A stretch of DNA of 64,000 nucleotides from assembly GCA_030725745.1 (NCBI GenBank), contig JANRFH010000003.1, positions 109,852 to 173,851 on the forward strand, given 5' to 3'. A program made the translations under genes and the position numbers. This DNA comes from Akkermansiaceae bacterium. Its GTDB lineage: Bacteria > Verrucomicrobiota > Verrucomicrobiia > Verrucomicrobiales > Akkermansiaceae. Shown piece by piece: positions 9,482 to 16,745 of the stretch (positions within the stretch are counted from its first letter, which is position 1; each line of letters begins with the position of its first letter). The notes below the pieces were generated by a model. The model made no database searches and had not been told where the DNA came from. It was given only the letters and a program-made list of their open reading frames with translations.

Positions 9482-9875
9482 ACCCACCGCCCTGGTCGAT
9501 AGCAACATCATCATCGACATCACCGGCAAGGATCCCACCTGGATGCCTTGGTCAGTCGAGGCGCTGAATTCATGTGAATCCGCGTGCATCAACCCCATGG
9601 TTTATGCGGAACTCTGCTACTTCAAGGCATGCGCCAGCGAAGTAGAAGAGGTAATATCACGCTTAGAGCTGGGCTATCTGGAACTTCCGAAAGACGCGCT
9701 CTTCCTCGCCGCGCAAGCCTACCGGATCTACCGCCAGCGCGGCGGCACCAAGACCGCTCCGCTCCCGGACTTTTTCATCGGAGCCCACGCCGTCGCCCTA
9801 GGCATCCCCATCATCACCCGGGACATCACGCGCTATCAGGCCTACTTCCCCACCGTCACCCTCATTTCCCCATAA
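9474..9875 (+). CDS. PIN-domain toxin of the FitB/VapC class
   Basis: The 133-residue protein carries the acidic quartet of PIN ribonucleases: Asp in LVDSNIII near residue 9, Glu in VYAEL near 43, Asp in LPDFFIGAHA near 100 and Asp in ITRDITRYQ near 117. Family members cleave tRNA or other RNA when freed from the antitoxin. The ATG at 9474 overlaps the antitoxin gene, so the longer frame starting at 9336 is rejected as antisense-free read-through inside the antitoxin. All catalytic residues are present, so this copy looks functional, unlike the frameshifted one at 23968-24392. Confidence 0.92.
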   Translation: MTEPTALVDSNIIIDITGKDPTWMPWSVEALNSCESACINPMVYAELCYFKACASEVEEVISRLELGYLELPKDALFLAAQAYRIYRQRGGTKTAPLPDFFIGAHAVALGIPIITRDITRYQAYFPTVTLISP

Positions 9876-10125
9876 GAACTAACATCTTCCACTTCTCACT
9901 CTTCCCACCCCAGAAAAGCGAAAGGCCCCAGTGATACTCACCGAGGCCATAGCGCCGACCGGGTTCTCCCAATCCACTTGCCGAGAACCTGCTGCGAGAA
10001 GCAAATCGGGTGAGATTGACTGCACTCCGCTGCTTGAATCATTTATACTGACGCGCATTAAGATTTGGGATTTCCGTCTTGTGGAGCGCTTGCTTTAGCT
10101 GGCGTGTAAAACCGCTTGATTCAAG

Positions 10126-10150
10126 ACTCGCCGCCTAAAGGCAGCGCCCC
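10126..10150 (-). repeat. Dispersed 25-base palindromic repeat, copy 4
   Basis: On the minus strand it reads GGGGCGCTGCC-TTTA-GGCGGCGAGT, one base different from the copy at 2467-2491. It lies in the non-coding stretch beside tRNA-Ser. Confidence 0.8.
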
Positions 10151-10237
10151 GTGCCCGCTTCTAATCCCACAAATCCTGATGCTCGGCAGTATAGCGGCGG
10201 TAAAAGGGGAAAGCGCGCGAATAATAACCGGGCGCAA

Positions 10238-10257
10238 ATGGCGGAGGGGGTGGGATT
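10238..10257 (-). repeat. Duplicate of the tRNA-Ser 3' end (att-like)
   Basis: These 20 bases (ATGGCGGAGGGGGTGGGATT on the plus strand) are identical to 10405-10424, which cover the encoded CCA, discriminator, acceptor stem and first part of the T arm of tRNA-Ser. The match stops in the T loop. Direct repeats of a tRNA 3' end are the classical footprint of integrase-mediated insertion, though only 167 bases separate the two copies and no integrase is present. Confidence 0.7.
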
Positions 10258-10367
10258 GCCTTCGGCGGTGCGCTGTGCGCTTCGCGGACAGGATAAAAGT
10301 TCGCAAATGCGAAACCCAAGCACTCGAACCCCGAGCTACGCAGGGATTCTGGGCCCAACCCCTGAAA

Positions 10368-10410
10368 CGCCATCACCCCAATCCGGAAATACCGAACTGG
10401 GGTGATGGCG
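10368..10410 (-). terminator. Perfect 13-bp hairpin sharing the tRNA-Ser 3' end
   Basis: CGCCATCACCCCA at 10368-10380 is the exact complement of TGGGGTGATGGCG at 10398-10410, with a 17-base loop. On the minus strand the second arm includes the discriminator and CCA of tRNA-Ser, so this stem competes with the acceptor stem. There is no clear T-run, so it may be a processing or terminator signal rather than a standard terminator. Confidence 0.5.
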
Positions 10411-10493
10411 GAGGGGGTGGGATTCGAACCCACGGAACCTTTCGGCTCTCCAGTTTTCAAGACTGGCGCAATCGACCACTCTACCACCCCTCC
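10406..10493 (-). tRNA. tRNA-Ser (anticodon UGA)
   Basis: The minus strand folds as a class II tRNA: acceptor GGAGGGG with CCCCTCC, discriminator G, and an encoded CCA. The anticodon stem CCAGT/ACTGG encloses loop CTTGAAA, giving anticodon UGA for UCA codons. The T arm is GTGGG-TTCGAAT-CCCAC. A long variable arm (GAGAGCCGAAAGGTTCC region) is typical of serine tRNA. The CCA end is genomic. Its 3' end is duplicated at 10238-10257. Confidence 0.97.
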
Positions 10494-10687
10494 GTTGGAA
10501 TGATTCGCGTGGAAACGAGGAGGGATATGCGCCGGGAAAGCGGAGGGTTCAAGCCAAATCATCTCCCGGCATAGATCAGCCTCCGAACCAAGGCATCTAA
10601 CACATCGCCCGCATGCGAGAAAAGCCCATGAAAAAAGCCGCCTATAAACGAGCTTGAACCGTTCTTCCGAACACCTATCTTTCATCC

Positions 10688-11725
10688 ATGCCAGAGTCTC
10701 CGAATAATCGCAGAAAACAGATCAGGAACTCCACGGCTGAGTTCCTGATTTTCACCGCCCAAGGCGGAGCCGATGGGCTGGATGTGCGTTATGAAGATGA
10801 GACCATCTGGCTCACCCAGAGGCTCATGGCAGAGCTTTTCGATGTCTCGGTGAAGACGGTCAGCGAGCATCTTGGAAACATTTTGGAGAGCAAGGAGCTG
10901 GATGGGGATTCAGTTGTCCGGAAATTCCGGATAGCTGCCGCAGATGGAAAATTCTACGAAACTCAGCACTACAACCTCGATGCCATTATTTCCGTCGGAT
11001 ACCGGGTGAATTCCGTGCGCGCCACCCAGTTCCGCCAATGGGCGACGGGTATTCTCCGTGACTTCGCGATCAAGGGCTACGTGCTCGACCGCAAGCGCAT
11101 GGAGAACGGGACTTTTCTGGGTGAAGATTACTTCGAGCGCTTGCTTGAAGAGATCCGCGAAATCCGGCTGAGCGAGCGTCGCTTTTACCAGAAAATCACC
11201 GATATCTACGCCACCGCTCTCGATTACCACAAGGACGCCCCAACCACCCGCGAGTTTTTCGCCAAGGTGCAGAACAAGCTTCACTTCGCCATCCACGGCC
11301 AAACTGCCTCGGAACTCATTCGCGAGCGCGCGGACAGCAACAAGGAGCTCATGGGGCTGGCAAACTTGGAGAACGCCCCAAGCGGGAAAATCCTGAAAAC
11401 TGATGTCTCTGTGGCCAAGAATTACCTCAACCAAGAGGAAATTGGTTCCCTAGGCCGCATCGTGAACGCCTACTTGGAACTCGCCGAAGACCGTGCCCAG
11501 CGCCGCATCCCCATGACCATGGAAGATTGGTCGAAACGCCTTGATGCGTTCCTTGAATTCGACGAACGGGACGTCCTCAAAAACGCCGGGAAAATCTCCG
11601 CCACAGCGGCCAAGGAACATGCCGAAAGCGTATTCGAAAGATTCCGCCCCCGCCAGGATCTTGAATACCGCTCGGACTTTGACAAGGAAGTGAAAGCTAT
11701 CCGCGAAGAAAATAAAGATTCATGA
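10688..11725 (+). CDS. RhuM-family protein
   Basis: The 345-residue protein matches the RhuM (virulence RhuM) family along its length: the N-terminal block with EFLIFTAQGG, the helix-turn-helix-like IWLTQRLMAELFDVSVKTVSEHL, the RKFRIAAADGKFYETQHYNLDAIISVGYRVNS motif, and FRQWATGILRDFAIKGYVLD. The C-terminal half is helical and conserved in the family (KVQNKLHFAIHGQTASELI). RhuM proteins occur on genomic islands and near restriction or defence genes, and their biochemical role is not settled. Its place beside tRNA-Ser and a toxin-antitoxin pair fits horizontal acquisition. The start at 10688 retains the full N-terminal domain; no Shine-Dalgarno is obvious. Confidence 0.9.
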   Translation: MPESPNNRRKQIRNSTAEFLIFTAQGGADGLDVRYEDETIWLTQRLMAELFDVSVKTVSEHLGNILESKELDGDSVVRKFRIAAADGKFYETQHYNLDAIISVGYRVNSVRATQFRQWATGILRDFAIKGYVLDRKRMENGTFLGEDYFERLLEEIREIRLSERRFYQKITDIYATALDYHKDAPTTREFFAKVQNKLHFAIHGQTASELIRERADSNKELMGLANLENAPSGKILKTDVSVAKNYLNQEEIGSLGRIVNAYLELAEDRAQRRIPMTMEDWSKRLDAFLEFDERDVLKNAGKISATAAKEHAESVFERFRPRQDLEYRSDFDKEVKAIREENKDS

Positions 11726-11839
11726 GCTCCGAACCCATTGCCTCAAAAGTCTGGAGCTTCTGCATAAATCTACGCGTCGATGGAGCCGGTTATGGGGAAC
11801 AGGCCGTAGCAGCAACCCTTCAAAGCCGGTAACTCAGCT

Positions 11840-12139
11840 TTACGCTAAATCCGTAACCAGAACCTTTTCCCAACGGTGCTTGTTGCCGTCGACGAAGGCT
11901 TGGTGGACATCGTGGATCTGGTAGGCATCGTGATCCTCGACGCTGTCGAAAAACATGACGGTGGCATAGTCCCAGGTGTTATCGACGACATCGCGGCTCA
12001 TGACGGCAGCAGGTATTGACCAGCGGCCACCTGTGCAGAGAGGGACTGTGAAGAGGGAATCGAGGGCTTCTTCGTATTCGGCGCGGGCTTCAGGGGTCTG
12101 GTGCTCTGGCTTCAGCCAGAAATATACGTGGTGTTCCAT
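11840..12139 (-). CDS. Dabb (stress-responsive A/B barrel) family protein
   Basis: The 99-residue protein starts MEHHVYFWLKPE and has the ferredoxin-like alpha/beta layout of Dabb proteins: first strand HHVYFWLK, central DYATVMFFDSVEDHDAYQIHDVHQAFV and closing strand. Family members are small dimeric barrels, some acting as cyclases or stress proteins; no catalytic role can be assigned here. It lies downstream of the aldo/keto reductase relative in the same direction, across a structured 118-base gap, so the two may be co-transcribed. Confidence 0.85.
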   Translation of the reverse strand: MEHHVYFWLKPEHQTPEARAEYEEALDSLFTVPLCTGGRWSIPAAVMSRDVVDNTWDYATVMFFDSVEDHDAYQIHDVHQAFVDGNKHRWEKVLVTDLA

Positions 12140-12142
12140 AAA

Positions 12143-12257
12143 ACTTTAAACTTTAAGCTATAAACTTCAATTTGCGATGAACCTCAGTCATTCGCAGAAT
12201 GCTGAGGCCAGCATCAGCGGTCTTCCTTGAGGTTTAAAGTTTAGAATTTAAAGTTTC
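12143..12257. repeat. Structured A/T-rich intergenic element
   Basis: The gap is bounded by inverted A/T-rich arms built from AACTTTAAACTTTA (left) and GGTTTAAAGTTTAGAATTTAAAG (right). Between them CCTCAGTCATTC and GAATGCTGAGG form a hairpin with one bulge. The right arm is preceded by TCTTCCTTGA, which also starts the related A/T-rich elements near 25491 and 40975. Confidence 0.5.
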
Positions 12258-13376
12258 TTACCATTCAGTGCCCAGGCCGTTTTTCTCGGCGAGTTCGAGG
12301 AGCTCGGGGCGCATGGGCCATTCGTCGCAGCGTTCGCTGGTGGCGTGGCGGTTGCTGGCACCTTTGAGTTTCATGCAGCCGGTGTTGTCGCCGATTTGGC
12401 GGATGGTTTCGATTTCCTCCGGGGTGAGGCGGACGTCGGGCATTTTTCCGAACTCGCGGATCTTGTCTTCGATGAGGCGGGCGCCTTCGCCGGCTTCTTG
12501 GATGAAGGTGGGGACGACGCACTCGACGGGGCTCTGGCTGAGATTCCAGATGCAGGCGAATTCGATGAGGCTGAGGTTATACTTTTCGGCGATGGGGCGC
12601 ATTTTTTCGACCTTTTCCATGCCGTGCCCGACCCAGCCCTCGGGGCGGTAGGTGCGGTGGTCGCCGGGTTTGAAAACGTGGTCGGGGCCGCCGAGATCGT
12701 CGTGGAAGACGCCGCCGTAATCGACGACGCGGGTGAGGACTTTGATGCCTTTTTTCTCACAAGCGGGCAGGAGGAGGTTCGATGGCCACGGCTCGAGGGG
12801 ATTGAGGATGAGCATCGTCCAGTCGATGATGTCGCCGAATTTTTCGAAGAAATCGAGCAGGTCGAGGGTGAAGCCGTTAGCGGGGCCGGGTGCCATGCCG
12901 AGCTGTTTGGTGAGGCCGGTTTCCTTGGCGCGTGCCATGGCTTTCCAGACGGCATCCGAGGTGTAGCCGTGCACATCCGGGTTGTGCAGCATGAGGAGGT
13001 CGAAGTGGTCGGTGCCGCAGCGTTCGAGGGAGAGCTTGGTGGCGCGTTGGACGAATTCGTCATAGCCGTCTTCGCCGCGCAGTTCGGGATCGGTGAAGCG
13101 GGGGTAGCCTTGGGAGCCCTTGCGTTCGCCATCGTAGAAGTCGTGGCCGATCATGCCGACGAGCGAGTAGGAGGAGCGGTCGATGCCGGCGAGGGCTTTG
13201 CCGAGGAGTTCGTCGGCCTTGCCGTTTCCATAAACATCTGAGGTGACGAAGGTGCGGATGCCTGAGTCGTAGGCGGTCTTGATGCAGCCGAGGAAGCGTT
13301 CTTCGGAAAGAGTTTCGCCGAAATGCATGAAGCGTCCGCCGCTCCATGTGCCGTATGCTGTGTTGGTGAGATCCAT
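12258..13376 (-). CDS. Aldo/keto reductase-fold protein with altered catalytic residues
   Basis: I chose the ATG at 13376 (MDLTNTAYGTWSGG), giving 372 residues, because the extra upstream 37 codons look like non-coding sequence. The protein has the AKR barrel signature: GIRTFVTSDVYGNGKADELLG, LLMLHNPDVHG, and the TKQLGMAPG strand. The Tyr (VYG) and His (LHNPD) of the tetrad are present. In a usual AKR the first motif reads FDTADxYG; here the Asp is Val, and the usual Lys position (about SLVGMIGHD) lacks Lys. NADP-dependent reduction is therefore doubtful, and the protein may be a divergent or non-reducing relative. It is followed by a Dabb gene. Confidence 0.85.
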   Translation of the reverse strand: MDLTNTAYGTWSGGRFMHFGETLSEERFLGCIKTAYDSGIRTFVTSDVYGNGKADELLGKALAGIDRSSYSLVGMIGHDFYDGERKGSQGYPRFTDPELRGEDGYDEFVQRATKLSLERCGTDHFDLLMLHNPDVHGYTSDAVWKAMARAKETGLTKQLGMAPGPANGFTLDLLDFFEKFGDIIDWTMLILNPLEPWPSNLLLPACEKKGIKVLTRVVDYGGVFHDDLGGPDHVFKPGDHRTYRPEGWVGHGMEKVEKMRPIAEKYNLSLIEFACIWNLSQSPVECVVPTFIQEAGEGARLIEDKIREFGKMPDVRLTPEEIETIRQIGDNTGCMKLKGASNRHATSERCDEWPMRPELLELAEKNGLGTEW

Positions 13377-13594
13377 GGGATGTGTCTGTGGGATGTTGTG
13401 AAGTTTCTGGGAAAAGTTTCCACCTGTGGCAGGCATTTCCGCAAGCAGTAATGGGTAGGGTAGCAATACGTGCGCTGCAAACGACAATACCGGGGCAATG
13501 AGGTGGTGAAGTTCTACAAGCTTTGCTCTAGCTAGTTTGTAGCTTGATGCGGCGTAACAATTCGCCTATGTAAACTACCGAAATATTCCTTAAG

Positions 13595-14179
13595 ATGAAA
13601 AAGAATTGTACCCTAAAAGCACCGTTGTTGTCCCTCGCACTTATTCTCTCTTTTCCTGCGGCGATGGGGCAGGAAGACCTAGGGATTCTGGGAAAGCAGG
13701 AGGCTCCACAAAAAGCGCCGGATTGGGATGAAGTCGAAGCGGTACCTCTTAAAGCTTCCGATTTATTAGGGAATTGGCACGGAATTACCGTTGAAAGGAC
13801 TTACTACAGTGTCTGGGAAATCGAATACAAAGAGGACGGAAGCTACAAAATGACAGGCTTTGATCGCCAATTCGAATTTGATGAAGAAGAACAGTATGAG
13901 GACTTAACTTGGGATCTGACAGGAAAGTGGAAGATCGGAGAAGATGGTATTCTAGTCTGCACAGATGACGCGGACATCGAAGCCGAAGAAGAACACAAAC
14001 TCGGCCCCCTATGGTTGAAGCCAATGAAGGTTGAGGGCGACAAGCTCAGTTATCTGACGGTTTATCCGCAAGATGAAGACGCGAGCGTCGCTGTGATCTA
14101 TGAGTTCAAGGGTAAGGCTCCGAAGATACTTAGGGATCTGCCGCCATTTCAGCCTGGGGCATTCAAAAAGGCAGAGTAA
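13595..14179 (+). CDS. Secreted acidic protein of unknown function
   Basis: The 194-residue protein begins with a clear signal peptide (PLLSLALILSFPAAMGQE). The mature part has a lipocalin-like pattern: LLGNWHGITVERTYYSVWEIEYKEDGSYKM, LTGKWKIGEDGILVC and VIYEFKGKAPKILR suggest a small beta-barrel domain as seen in many secreted Verrucomicrobia and Planctomycetes proteins. It is strongly acidic in the middle (EFDEEEQYEDL). It stands alone, convergent with the kinase gene at 14196-15203 only 16 bases away. I do not recognise a function. Confidence 0.7.
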   Translation: MKKNCTLKAPLLSLALILSFPAAMGQEDLGILGKQEAPQKAPDWDEVEAVPLKASDLLGNWHGITVERTYYSVWEIEYKEDGSYKMTGFDRQFEFDEEEQYEDLTWDLTGKWKIGEDGILVCTDDADIEAEEEHKLGPLWLKPMKVEGDKLSYLTVYPQDEDASVAVIYEFKGKAPKILRDLPPFQPGAFKKAE

Positions 14180-14195
14180 GAGAACCTCGCAGTCT

Positions 14196-15203
14196 TCACA
14201 TGGACTTCAGTAGGGCGAGTTGATTGCGCGCCCGGATGAGGTTGTGGCCTTCGGTGTTGGTTTTGAAATAGATGTCTCCGAGGAGATGATCTGCCAAGAA
14301 ACGGCAAGCGAGCTCTAGAGTGATGACTTTTACGGAATCCTGCAGGAGCGCGGTCTCGGCGGGTGTGAGGAAATCTGCGGCGGTGGAGAGGTAGCCTTCG
14401 GTGAGAGCTTTGGTGAGCGCGGGGTCGAGGAAGACCTTTTCAGGGTCGGCCTCGCTTTCATCTGCGGAGGCTGCGGCAGAGCGGACGAGATCGCCGAAAT
14501 CGTAGAGCGCGCTGCCTGGCATGACGGTATCAAGATCGATGACGACGGGTGGAGCCGAGCCGTCGGTGTGGAAGAGGATGTTGGAGATCTTGGTGTCGTT
14601 GTGGGTGATTCGGACAGGTAAATCGGCATCGGTGAGGAGGGTGGTGAGTGCTTTTTGCGAGAGGATGTAGTCGAATTCCTCATGGGCTCCTGAGAGGCGG
14701 GCGCGAGGGTCTTTTTCCGCAGCGGAGAGGAGTTTGGAGAAATGGGAGGGGGTGTTGTGGAAGTCGGGGAGAGTCTCGTGGAGGAGGGAGGGGGCGAGAT
14801 CGGCGAGCTTTGCTTGGAAGTCTCCGAAGGCGGCGGCGGCTTTGTAAGCGAGGTCGGGGGAGGTGATTTTCGTGAAGGATTCTGTTCCTTCGATGAAAGG
14901 GTAACAGCGCCAGAGTGTGCCGTCTTCGAGGGTGAGCCATGGCTCTCCGGAGGTGGTTGGTATGAGCTCAAGGCCGCGTGCATCCGAGTCCTTCGCTGCG
15001 ATGTGTGCAGTGACGGTGCGGATGTTTTCCATGACCTCGGCGGGCTTTTTGAAAACTGCTGAGTTCAGTGCCTGGAGGATGAAACGCTGGCCACCAGCAC
15101 AACCCACGAGGTGGGTGGAGTTGATGAGCCCGGTGGGGATTTCCGAATGCGATTCGACGGAGCCGGGGAGGGTGAAGTGGGCGGCGATTTCCGGGAGAGT
15201 CAT
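14196..15203 (-). CDS. APH-fold small-molecule kinase (NahK/homoserine-kinase-like)
   Basis: The 335-residue protein has the aminoglycoside phosphotransferase/choline kinase fold. The Brenner-type motif THNDTKISNILF supplies the catalytic Asp and metal-binding Asn, and VIDLDTVMPG supplies the second metal Asp. The N-terminal half holds the nucleotide-binding lobe (RFILQALN). The arrangement and the motif DLDTVMPGSALYDFGDLVRS resemble N-acetylhexosamine 1-kinases and related mucin-desulfatase-linked kinases, so a sugar substrate is a reasonable guess; the exact substrate cannot be read from the sequence. The ATG at 15203 (MTLPEIAAHF) is the only sensible start. Confidence 0.85.
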   Translation of the reverse strand: MTLPEIAAHFTLPGSVESHSEIPTGLINSTHLVGCAGGQRFILQALNSAVFKKPAEVMENIRTVTAHIAAKDSDARGLELIPTTSGEPWLTLEDGTLWRCYPFIEGTESFTKITSPDLAYKAAAAFGDFQAKLADLAPSLLHETLPDFHNTPSHFSKLLSAAEKDPRARLSGAHEEFDYILSQKALTTLLTDADLPVRITHNDTKISNILFHTDGSAPPVVIDLDTVMPGSALYDFGDLVRSAAASADESEADPEKVFLDPALTKALTEGYLSTAADFLTPAETALLQDSVKVITLELACRFLADHLLGDIYFKTNTEGHNLIRARNQLALLKSM

Positions 15204-15263
15204 GCGGAATGTGTATAAGGCTCAGCGACAAGGGGGCACGAAACGGAAATTTTTTACCCTGAG

Positions 15264-16331
15264 TTAGGCAGCGGCAAGCTCCGCGAAAATCAGCGTTCCG
15301 CCGGCGGTCTGGAGGGTGGTGACTACGACGACATCCGCGGATTTCCCTATCTTGTCGACGGCTTGGTTGACGACGATCATCGTGCCGTCCTGGAGGTAGC
15401 CGACGGCTTGGTGATCTTCTTTTCCGGGGCGGACGAGGGCGACGCGCAGCCTTTCACCAACTGCTACAGCGGGGCGTAGGGCGAGATCGAGATCGTTCAA
15501 GTTCAGGACGGAAATACCCTGTAGGCGTGCGACTTTAGTGAGGCTTTCATCGAGGGTGAGGAGTCGTGCACCATAGAATTTCGCGGTGACAATCAAGCGG
15601 TTGTCTAGGGGCTGGCCGTCTGGGGAAGCCTTTGCCTCGTGGATGGAAACTTGGATATCAGGAGAATTTTGTATTTTCTCCAAGTTTTCTAGACCCCGCT
15701 GAGCGCGCTGGCGGGTGCCATTGCTGCCTTCATTGGCGAGTGTCTGGATGTCTTCGAGCACGAACTGGGCGACTATCATGCGACCGCTCAAGAAGCCGGA
15801 AGAAAGCAAACCTAGGATGCGGCCGTCCATGATGGACTCGGCATCAAGAACGATGGGTTGTCCTGAGCTGGCATCTTGGCGGAAGCGGACGTAAGGGATG
15901 ATGAAGGCAAAATCATCCCGATTGCTCTGAAGCGCGAGCGTGGTGCCTAGGAAGCCGAGGCTGGCGAAAAGCGTGACATCCACCGCGAGCTTGAGCGACT
16001 CCACCAACGCCGCGCCGTCCACCGATTCCTGAAGCTCATCGCGAAAAGCGAGCTCAAGCAGATCCGAGATACCCACTCGTGTGAGCAGCCATGCGCAGAA
16101 CAGGCCGACGCCGAGGCCGAATGCTCCGGTGGAGAAGCCCCTGAGCGTGAAACCCTCCATTAACCGCTCGATGCCGATGAACAAGAAGCCAACTCCTAGT
16201 CCGACGAGCAGCCCGGTAGTTACTGAAATTTCAATCTCCGTGCTCTTCGTGCTCAGGGCGATCGCCACACCCGCCGCCTGACAGACGAGCAGATAGACCA
16301 AGCGGGCGATGTTTACGGGAGTCTTGTTCAT
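15264..16331 (-). CDS. YacL-like membrane PIN-TRAM protein
   Basis: The 355-residue protein has three to four N-terminal membrane segments within about residues 8-135, then a PIN domain (IVLDAESIMDGRILGLL, FVLEDIQTLANEG, DNRLIVTAKFYGARLLTLDE) with the expected acidic residues, and a C-terminal TRAM domain (GERLRVALVRPG, VGYLQDGTMIVV, DVVVVTTLQT). This architecture is that of Bacillus YacL-type proteins, presumed membrane-tethered ribonucleases. The PIN-TRAM pairing points to an RNA substrate. It stands alone, 60 bases upstream of the kinase gene in the same direction. Family assignment is firm, target unknown. Confidence 0.9.
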   Translation of the reverse strand: MNKTPVNIARLVYLLVCQAAGVAIALSTKSTEIEISVTTGLLVGLGVGFLFIGIERLMEGFTLRGFSTGAFGLGVGLFCAWLLTRVGISDLLELAFRDELQESVDGAALVESLKLAVDVTLFASLGFLGTTLALQSNRDDFAFIIPYVRFRQDASSGQPIVLDAESIMDGRILGLLSSGFLSGRMIVAQFVLEDIQTLANEGSNGTRQRAQRGLENLEKIQNSPDIQVSIHEAKASPDGQPLDNRLIVTAKFYGARLLTLDESLTKVARLQGISVLNLNDLDLALRPAVAVGERLRVALVRPGKEDHQAVGYLQDGTMIVVNQAVDKIGKSADVVVVTTLQTAGGTLIFAELAAA

Positions 16332-16459
16332 TTCAGATACATGAAATGCTCGCCAGCGCGGCGAACCGCATCAAGCGGAAACGGAACGATCTACAACTCG
16401 CAAGCGGGCTAAATAACATCGGGAAATCCCGCGTATGCAGATTCGAGGATAGCGTTAGC

Positions 16460-16702
16460 TCACTCGTTATCGTCGGCAGTCGCCTTAATATCCGTCAGAG
16501 CAGCGATGAAATCACCGAGGACTTCCGCAGGAACCATGATCGTATCGCGGTTTCCACTGACATCTTCCGTGATCTTGACGACCATCCCCCGCGAGTTCTG
16601 TTTTAGATCGAGAAAAAAGGTTTTCCGATCCGACAAAATCTTTTCCGTATGCAACAAATCACTTTCCACTGTACTACCTTGGTTGTTATTCGCACCCAGC
16701 AT
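16460..16702 (-). CDS. PUR-alpha family (DUF3276) nucleic-acid-binding protein
   Basis: The 80-residue protein contains the compact bacterial PUR repeat: RKTFFLDLKQNSRGMVVKITED followed by RDTIMVPAEVLGDFIAALTDI. Homologues in Bacteroidetes and Borrelia bind single-stranded nucleic acid as dimers and act as regulators. I chose ATG at 16702 because the longer frame to 16903 runs through the start of the divergent dus gene. It is divergently transcribed from that gene, with starts only 43 bases apart and a palindrome in between. Confidence 0.88.
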   Translation of the reverse strand: MLGANNNQGSTVESDLLHTEKILSDRKTFFLDLKQNSRGMVVKITEDVSGNRDTIMVPAEVLGDFIAALTDIKATADDNE

Positions 16703-16712
16703 TGTGAAGTGT

Positions 16713-16727
16713 GTTTGATTGTCAAAC
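16713..16727. promoter_or_regulatory. Palindrome in the divergent PUR-alpha/dus promoter
   Basis: GTTTGA-TTG-TCAAAC is a perfect 6-bp-arm inverted repeat in the 43-base gap between the two divergent starts. Its right half contains TTGACA on the minus strand (16725-16720), a possible -35 element. A regulator binding here could control both genes. Confidence 0.4.
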
Positions 16728-16745
16728 CATTTCCAGATCCACGAA

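Larger units (their letters stand above)
9876..10405. other. 530-base non-coding stretch between the toxin gene and tRNA-Ser
   Basis: I see no convincing gene here. It holds one copy of the dispersed 25-base palindrome (10126-10150), a duplicate of the tRNA-Ser 3' end (10238-10257) and the hairpin abutting the tRNA 3' end (10368-10410). Short reading frames across this stretch overlap the tRNA or run through the repeat and are not believable. Confidence 0.7.

Noticed and set aside
9905-10060. Possible small structured RNA such as SRP RNA upstream of the tRNA
   Set aside because: I looked for the GGTC-AGG and GGAAGCAGCC core and did not find it; pairing is weak. Left unannotated.
10116-10685. 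Reading frames of 152 and 174 codons around tRNA-Ser
   Set aside because: They run through the tRNA and repeats and have no recognisable protein features.
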